Origin: Limnanthes douglasii subsp. nivea
Lineage: Eukaryota; Streptophyta; Magnoliopsida; Brassicales; Limnanthaceae
Assembly: GCA_036936605.1 (NCBI GenBank)
Contig: JAUPFV010000004.1
Span: forward strand, 87,322,334-87,386,333
Direction of reading: 5' to 3'
DNA: 64,000 bases
Positions 57,339 through 64,000 of the stretch are shown piece after piece (within the stretch, counting starts at the first letter, position 1; every line of letters starts with the position of its first letter). Position numbers and translations under genes: made by a program. The notes below the pieces were generated by a model. The model was not told where the DNA came from, ran no database searches, and saw nothing but the letters and a program-made list of their open reading frames with translations.

Positions 57339-58474
57339 AACCTGAGGTGTTCAATATTCCATGGGTGCTTCAAAATTCTTCCATCTTTGTCTTGAAGCCT
57401 ATATGTCCCAGGCTTAAGCTTTCCGGAGACCTCATAAGGGCCTTCTCAGTTCGGAGCCAACTTGCCGAATTGCTTTTCCTTAGTATGCAAGAAAACCTTT
57501 CTCAAAACTTTATATCTTGGTCGAAAATCCCTTCTCTTGATCTTGGAAGCAAATCTGCTCATCATCAAGCCTTGATAGCGGGTTGTTCTAAGACGAGCTT
57601 TAACCCTTCTTTCTTCTATTAAGTCCAACTGATTCCTAATTTCCATGTCATTGGTTTGTTCGGAATAGTTGTGGACCATGTATGATGGTAGAGTTGCTTC
57701 TATAGAAGTAATTGCATCCATCCCATACACCAAGGCAAAAGGAGACTCCTCAGTAGCAGCCTTAGGAGTAGTTCGGTATGCCCACAATACTTCCTGCAAA
57801 TAGCTTGGCCACTTTCCTGCAGTCCCTTCTAAAAAAAATTTAAACCGAAAAAATGGTCATGTTAGCCACTTCAACTTGGCCATTTTCTTTTGGGTGGAAA
57901 GGAGAAGAGAAGCAATGTTGAATGCCCCTGGAGGCACAGAAACTCTCCATATCCTTGTTATCAAATTGTGGCCCGTTATTTGTGGTTATCTTTACTGGAA
58001 CTCCAAATCTGCAACAAATGTTAGACAAGATAAATTTTATAACAGTTTTTAAAGTGGTTCTTGCCAGGGGAGCTGCTTCTATCCAATTTGAGAAATAATC
58101 AATGGCTACAATAATAGTCCTGCACCTTCCGGACGCCATTGGTAGAGGCCCAACTAAATCCAATCCCTAACGAGCAGAAGGAGTTGACTCATAAATAGAC
58201 TTCATAGGTACTGCTGGGATATGAACTTCATTACCATACCTTTGGCATCGATCACACTTTTCACCAAATCCTTAGCATCTGCCATAATTTATGGCCAATA
58301 GTATCCGGCGAATAAAACTCTTTGGGTTAGAGTTCTATAACCACAGTGTGATGATCCCTCTCCGTCGTATAGTTCAGATAAAACAGTTTGGGATTCTTCA
58401 GCCCTCAAACATCGCAAGAGGGATCTGCTGAAGGATTTTTTATACAACACTTCTCTTATGATAAAAAAAACCAC
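57339..58474 (-). pseudogene. E6 integrase
   Basis: 58474-58289 is the zinc domain start (GEGSSHCGYRTLTQRVLFAG). 58163-57840 is the catalytic core (MDLVGPLPMASGRCRT, VAIDYFSNWIEAAP, TTNNGPQFDN, NGQVEVANMT). In the TDNGPQF motif the catalytic Asp appears as Asn (TTNNGPQ), so it would be inactive. 57799-57446 is the C-terminal part (VYGMDAI, KVLRKVFLHTKEKQFGKLAP). Broken by stops and shifts. Confidence 0.87.
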
Positions 58475-59520
58475 GAGCTTTATGCTTAATTTTTCTTGTC
58501 ATGGCTTTATCCGAAGGCAAATCCCAATCAGAGATGTATCGAAAGAGGGGAAATCTCCAATCTTTAGGTTGACCAACTTGTATACTCAAACTTTCATGCT
58601 CTTCTTTGTTCTGATCTGATTATATAGATGGGCATTCATGTATATGAATCCAAGGGTAGGACTCAGAGTATGATATGGTTGCTAAAGAATCTGCCAGTGT
58701 GTTTTCCGATCTAAGAATATGCTCAAAGCAAACATTTTTAAATTTGGCTGCCACCTCTTTAAGAACGAATAATTATTTGATCAGTTGTTCCTTCTTGGCC
58801 TCAGGATGACCTTGAGCATAGTGGACAAAAAGATGAGAATCACTCATCAATCTATAACTCTTTTAGCGCCACATAGAAAAGCTAACTTAAGACCAGCTAT
58901 AGTTGCTTCATATTCAGACTCATTGTTAGAGGCCCTGAATGCAAAGCATATAGCCTAGTATAGTTTATCACCATATTGAGAGGTTAAGAAAATTCTAGCC
59001 CTACAACCCGTTGTGCTTGATCCGCCATCTGTCAGGACAACCCACTATTTTTTAGTTTTCTTATCTAAAGCTTGTTTAGAACTTCTGCTCGAATGAAACT
59101 CTACCAAGAAATCAGCAACAGATTGAGCTTTGATAGCAGTTCGTGGGGTAAAATCAATGTTATAATCACCCAAATCCACTGACCACTTGGTCATCCTGCT
59201 TGATATGTCTGCTTTCTAAAGAACATTCATTAGTGGAAAAGATGTTCGGACGATAATGGAATGAGATTGAAAATACGACCTCATTTTTCTGGCAGCAATC
59301 ACTAAGGCTAGTGCCAGCTTTTTCAAGCTTTAGGTACCTCTTCTCAGCATCTATCAGACTCTTGCTGATGTAGTATACCGGAAGAGGATAATTGTCCACC
59401 TCTCTTACCAATACTGCACTTATAGCATATTCTGACACAGCCAAGTATACAGTAAGTGTTTCCCCTTCAACAGGCTTAAAAAGGGTTTTTGGTGAAAACA
59501 AATGCTTCTTTATTTCATCA
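58475..59520 (-). pseudogene. E6 RNase H
   Basis: 59501-59166 starts TVYLAVSEYAISAVLVREVD, the beginning of gypsy RNase H, and shifts frame at about 59330. The rest to 58480 is recognisable only in pieces, with stops. Confidence 0.78.
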
Positions 59521-60402
59521 AAAGCATGGCTGCATTATGGAGACTAGTTAAAGTCTTTAGCACCTTTCAAGGTCTGAAAGAACGGAGCACATTTGTCCGA
59601 AGACCTTGAAATGAAATGATTTAAAGCATCCAATCTTCCTGTCAGCCTATGTACTTCTTTAATATTTCAAGGGGGGTCCATTTTTAACAGAGCACTGAGC
59701 TGGTCGGGATCATGCTGTATCCTTTTTTCACTTATCATATAACCTAAAAACTTTCTGTACCGCAAAGACACATTTTTCTGGATTCAACTTTAAATTAACC
59801 TTTGTCAAGTTGGAAAAAGTTTCTTGAAGATCAGTTAGGTGTAATTCTTCTTCTAATATTTTAACCATCATGTGATCGATGTATACTTCCATATTTCTTC
59901 CAATCTGATCAACAAATATCTTGTTCACCAACCTCTCATAAGTAGCCCCAGCATTTTTCAACCCAAAAGGAATCACCTTGTAACAATGAAGACCTTTCTC
60001 TGTAACAAAGGTAATGTGATCTTGGTCCTTCGGATCCACCTGTATCTAGTTGTACCCAGAGAAGGCATCCATGAAAGACAATAACATGTTTCCAGATGTT
60101 GAGTCCACCAACTGATCTATCTGATAGACTAGATAGAGGTCTTTTGGGCAAGCTCTGTTGAGGTCAGTAAAATCGATACACATACGCCATTTCCCATTCT
60201 TTTTCTTAACTAACACTAGATTGGCAGTCCATAAAGGATATTGAGACTCCTTTATGTGCCCCATCTTTGTAATCCGGTCGAATTCTTGGACTATTACATC
60301 AGCTTTCTCCTTAGAAAAAGCTCTCCTTTTTTGCACAACAGGTGTCACATCACTCCGGATGGACAGCTTGTGTGATATAACACTTGTAGGTACTCCGATC
60401 AC
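59521..60402 (-). pseudogene. E6 reverse transcriptase
   Basis: 60402-60046 has KKNGKWRMCIDFTDLNRACP and LSFMDAFSGYN, ending in a stop. 60039-59728 in the same frame has CYKVIPFGLKNAGATYERLV and MEVYIDHMMVK. The catalytic YIDD is changed to YIDH, so activity would be lost even if the frame were whole. Confidence 0.87.
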
Positions 60403-60612
60403 ATCAACATTACACCAAGCAAAAAATGTTGGTGATCTGCCAAAAAGGACAACAACTTTATCTTCAACTTTGGTGCCATCTTTGAGCCAATTTTAACACT
60501 CCTACCTTTCAACCAGAGAGTGGGTTTCAACTTCTTCTACTGGTATCAAAACACCAGGGGTCTCTCTAGGGTCATCAATTTCACCCTCACCCCCAGAAGG
60601 CCCCAATAACTG

Positions 60613-61377
60613 CTAATCTTCATTAGCCCGGACTGGTCCCAAAGTTTTAGGAGCAAGTGCAGTTGCATAACATTCCCTTGCTATCTTTTGGCTACTCCGG
60701 ACAACTCCCACTTGTCCTTGAACCACATAATTCAAACATTGATGGACCGTTAAGGCCACAACATGTATTCTAGAGAGCCAATACCTCCCAAAGATTGCAT
60801 TGTAACATGTGGGGCAGTCTACCACAACAAACAATACCCTGACCATCTTCTTGAAAGGGCCATTGCCCAACAGTACATCCTTCTCAAATTCCCCGATTAC
60901 GTACGCGAAGATCCTTGTAAAGCCCGCAATTATTCTGTTTGATCGTTGAATAACGGTCGGATGTTTCATTTTCTTATAAGAAATTAAAAAGAGAGTGTTG
61001 GCTGAACTGCCAGTGTCAATCAAAATTCGTCTGGTATCATTACCCCCAATAGATTCTCTTATCACCACAGCATCCCCATGAGGCCCAGCAATATCCCTTA
61101 GATCATCCTCATCAAAGACTATAAACGGAAAAGGAGTTTGAGACTGCTAGGAATACATGCCCCCTTCCAACCGAGTAGCTAGATTATGAACGTGCCTCTT
61201 CCTCGATGAAGGAGTGGGTGCTGTCATGGTGTCCCCTCCAAAAATGGTAAGTAACTCAAAGAAACTAATGAGTCCGGACACCGTTTTGACCTGTTCTGTT
61301 ATGACCCCCACCTTATTACGAGTTAGGTTAGATTCTAAATACGCTGAATCCACATCAAATCTTTCATAGATCACCAT
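60613..61377 (-). pseudogene. E6 aspartic protease
   Basis: 61068-60613 has RRILIDTGSSANTLFLISYK, the active site. 61377-61147 is the upstream linker (FGGDTMTAPTPSSRKRHV). A stop separates the two. Confidence 0.87.
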
Positions 61378-62961
61378 TGCCCTCTCTGGAGCCGATGTTC
61401 ATGTGTTGTTCGTAAGGCCTGTTCGGGGAGTAGTGTCAGGCCTGTTCCCACTTCTTATTTTGACATAGGCACCCAACTTACCTCTTTCGATGAGATTTTG
61501 TACCTCTTGCTTTAAAGTGATGCAGTCTTCGGTATTATGGCCAATATCATGATACTACTGGCAAAAACAAGTATTACACTGGGAGATTGAAGTGCTATTG
61601 GCTTCTAGAAATGAACCTCATCTTTAGTCTTGTCATAAATGGTTGCCACATTTTCTTTTAACTCTGCAAACCACTCCGGTTGGACCCAAGGACCTCGTTT
61701 ATTCCTGGATTGCTGGCTTTGAGCTGGATTTGGGTGGGATTGAGTCTGTTTGGCCCTGTTGGACCCCTGTCCGGTTTCTTTGGCCTTTTACCCGGACTGA
61801 TTTTGGTTTGGAGCTGCTGGGGCAGACCTCACCTGTCTGTGTACCCTAGTATTTTTAGTTTTTTCCATGTTGATTTGCTTTCCCACCTGATTTAACAAAC
61901 CACTCTAGGTAATTTCCTTCTTCTTGGTCACTGAATCAGCTAGATCCCTAGGTTTTAACCCTTGTCTTAGAGAAGCTATTGCTACTTCCTCAAAGCAATC
62001 AGCTAACCCGTTCTTGGTATTTACGAACTGACTTATATAGTCCTTTAATGGCTCATTTGGTTCTTGGGCACAATAGATGATAGTAGCTCCATTTCCCTTA
62101 ACCTCTTTACTCCCCACAAACTGTCTTTGGAAGGCAACGCAAAAGGTGTCAAAGTTTCTGATACAACCCTGAGGCAAACTGTTGTACCATTTCTAAGCAC
62201 TTCCCGTAAAGGATTGGGAGAAGGCCCTACACAGATGTTTGTCATCGTCATCAAAATTTATCATGAAGTTCTTGAACTGCTGCAAATGATTGTCCGGATC
62301 TTTACTTCCATCATACTTCTCCATTTTAGTACTATCAAACCTCTTGGGGAGGTTTCCAGACATGATCTTGGCAGGCAATGATGATTGTCTCCAATTCGTG
62401 CTACGACTAAAGACTATGTCTTCATTTGGTATTGCAAAAATACATGGTTCATCATGGAAAGCAAAAAGATCAATAAGCAGTTGATCCACATGCCTGTGAC
62501 TGTGGCTGTGAGATGACCTTTTGCCCAAATGTCTTTTAAGTCGTCCATGTCTATCTCTCTTTCTTGAATACTTCTTAACGAGCTTCTGCTTCTTTCTGGA
62601 CCTCCCCTCATCACTGCTTGATGACAAAGACTCCTCAAGCTCAGCCTCATTCGAAGAGCTACTGGAGGACTCAGAATCTGAACTTTCCACCGGCTTGGAC
62701 CGATGAGACTTCTTGGAACTGACATGGGTCTTTTTCGTACTTAAATGAGTCTTTGCTGATGGATCATTCTCCCTTGGATTGTCAGTATGGTGAATGGCTG
62801 ACACCTTTGAATTTTTCTTTAAACCCATCTCTGCTTTTTTTAAAGGCCCTCAACACGTCTATTTCAGCTCTCAACTTATCTCGTTCGTCGGTGGTGTATT
62901 CATTATTTTCCCCAACCACCTCCACCATATGTGGTGGAATTTCTTGCTCGTTCGGATCCAT
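61378..62961 (-). pseudogene. E6 gag
   Basis: A start-like ATG at 62961 (MDPNEQEIPPHM) loses frame at an A run near 62840. 62828-62193 is the main gag (KRFDSTKMEKYDGSKDPDNH, FSQSFTGSA). A TAG at about 62193 interrupts, and 62177-61905 continues in the same frame (FDTFCVAFQRQFVGSKEVKG). The knuckle-like region lies near 61540, decayed. Confidence 0.87.
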
Positions 62962-63011
62962 CCGAACAGGTCTTTTTGCTGGTTTTGAATGCTAGATTCA
63001 AGCACCTTCTC

Positions 63012-63029
63012 CTCCCACTGTGGTCGCCA
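63012..63029 (-). other. E6 primer binding site
   Basis: Minus strand TGGCGACCACAGTGGGAG, three bases from the LTR end; the same family of site as E5. Confidence 0.75.
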
Positions 63030-63032
63030 ATT

Positions 63033-63193
63033 TGGTGAGGTTTATTTTAGATTGAGGGTAATTTTGTAAAGTGTTTTAGAAAGTGTGTAGAGTATTAAAT
63101 GTTTTGGGTGTTTAGTAGTGAGAGATTTGAGCTTCCTGGTTGTATTAAATGTTTATTACCCTCATTAATGAAAGTGGTTAGGGTATTTATACA
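63033..63193 (-). repeat. E6 5' LTR, first part
   Basis: TGGTGAGG onward, matching 53041-53200. It is cut at TATAC (63188-63192) by the TRIM and resumes after 63974. Confidence 0.92.
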
Positions 63194-63974
63194 TGTTAGG
63201 GTGGCGACCAAAGTCCCACATCCCACATCGGTTAAACATGGGAAGGATCAGTGGTATATAAGTAAGAACATACATGAGGCCTTTTGGTAGTGGACCAAAT
63301 GCAAAGCCGTGAGGGCCTTCGGGTGCCAAAGCGGACAATATCATACTAGTGTTGAGATCGGTTGTGTTCTTACTTATATACGGAGGCGGAATATGCAGAT
63401 CGGACCGCCATATTGTCACACGTGGTATCAGAGCGCCTGGCCCAGACGGAACAAGATAGTGGTAATATTCTCGGAGGTCGAATATGATAAACCAATAGTC
63501 ATGCTCAAGGTGAATAATTTACTCTATACATCCTAGTTCGGAGTTTCCATGACTTATAAAGCAGTGGTACTTGATTGGAGTGGATAGTGGAGCTAAGGAA
63601 CATGAGCAGGATGGTCGAGTGAGTAGATAGATCCGCTGTAAAAGCTTTATTGCTCAGGTGGAGCAACTTCTAATTAGAGTGAGCAGATGAAAATCAATTG
63701 AGAGGAGGCTAAGTGGTACTTTGTTCGAGAGGAGGATTTGTTAGGGTGGCGACCAAAGTCCCACATCCCACATCGGTTAAACATGGGAAGGATCAGTGGT
63801 ATATAAGTAAAAACATACCTCAACTAGTATGAGGCCTTTTGGTAGTGGACCAAATGCAAAGCCGTGAGGACCGTCGGGTGCCAAAGCGGACAATATCATA
63901 CTAGTGTTGAGATCGGATTGTTCTTACTTATATATGGACGCAGAATATACGGACCTGACCCCCATATTCCCAAC
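63194..63974 (+). mobile_element. TRIM (terminal-repeat retrotransposon in miniature)
   Basis: Direct repeats 63194-63420 and 63739-63974 begin TGTTAGGGTGGCGACCAAAG. The second has a short insertion (CTCAACTAGT). After the first comes TGGTATCAGAGCG (63423), a match to the initiator-Met tRNA primer site. Before the second is a purine tract, GAGAGGAGGATT. The internal part is only about 320 bp and has no coding capacity. TATAC flanks both sides (63188-63192 and 63975-63979) and the E6 LTR rejoins exactly across it. I looked for a 5S rRNA-like stretch of the Cassandra type and did not see one. Confidence 0.93.
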
Positions 63975-64000
63975 TATACCCTTAATTAAGGACCCATGGG

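Larger units (their letters stand above)
53041..64000 (-). mobile_element. E6: Tat-lineage element, right LTR interrupted and running off the window
   Basis: Left (3') LTR 53041-53420. Right (5') LTR starts at 63033, is broken by a TRIM at 63194-63974, and resumes to the window edge. PPT AAAAAAGGGGCTAC (minus strand) adjoins the left LTR. Gag-pol lies on the minus strand (57339-62961) and the aORF on the plus strand (53846-56825). The target-site duplication cannot be checked because the right end is outside; the bases before the left LTR are GTTAT. Confidence 0.92.

Noticed and set aside
62413..62725. Extra ORFs on both strands within the E6 gag region
   Set aside because: They overlap the main gag frame, have no family resemblance and arise from its Ser/Lys-rich composition.
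63194..63420. Cassandra-type TRIM with a 5S rRNA-derived LTR
   Set aside because: I saw no 5S internal control region in the LTR.

Overview
This window looks like a eudicot nuclear genome. It is AT-rich, has GT-AG introns, and is dominated by nested LTR retrotransposons of the Ty3/gypsy Tat (Retand-like) type and one Ty1/copia element. It also carries a tRNA-headed SINE, a TRIM, a split foldback MITE and microsatellites. I see one ordinary host gene. The species cannot be told from the sequence.

Layout. E1 (429-10655, minus strand) is a full Tat element with CCTTG target-site duplications (TSDs), inserted into a palindromic MITE whose halves lie at 240-428 and 10661-10823. From 12375 to 36805 there is a three-deep nest. 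Copia element E2 (minus; candidate TSD TCAAT) is split by Tat element E3 (13517-31788, minus; TSD TCATT). E3 is split by Tat element E4 (20528-29985, plus; TSD ACATT) and also carries a SINE (30405-30620, 17-bp TSD) in its gag. E5 (38163-44341, plus; TSD GGTTA) is a deleted and rearranged Tat element. The host gene occupies 45568-51379 (minus): nine coding exons and a predicted 679-aa RNA-binding protein with an N-terminal Nab2/ZC3H14-type PWI-like domain and a C-terminal RRM. E6 (53041 to beyond the window, minus) is another Tat element. Its right-hand LTR is interrupted at 63194-63974 by a TRIM with an initiator-Met-type primer site.

How the parts relate. All five Tat elements share one architecture: LTR, primer site, gag-pol, a conserved noncoding block just after integrase, hairpin-rich tandem repeats, then a spliced ORF on the opposite strand (aORF) that runs back from near the 3' LTR. 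The aORF carries a region resembling the 'putative gypsy type transposon' family (Pfam Transposase_28), a lysine-rich segment, a coiled coil and an acidic tail. It has its own TATA-like sequence in E1 and E6, and an intron at the same place in E1, E3 and E6. Gag-pol is broken in every copy. The E1 aORF is the best preserved reading frame of any element here, with a single in-frame stop. The most interesting material is this convergent aORF module, the conserved noncoding sequences around it, and the rearranged copy in E5.
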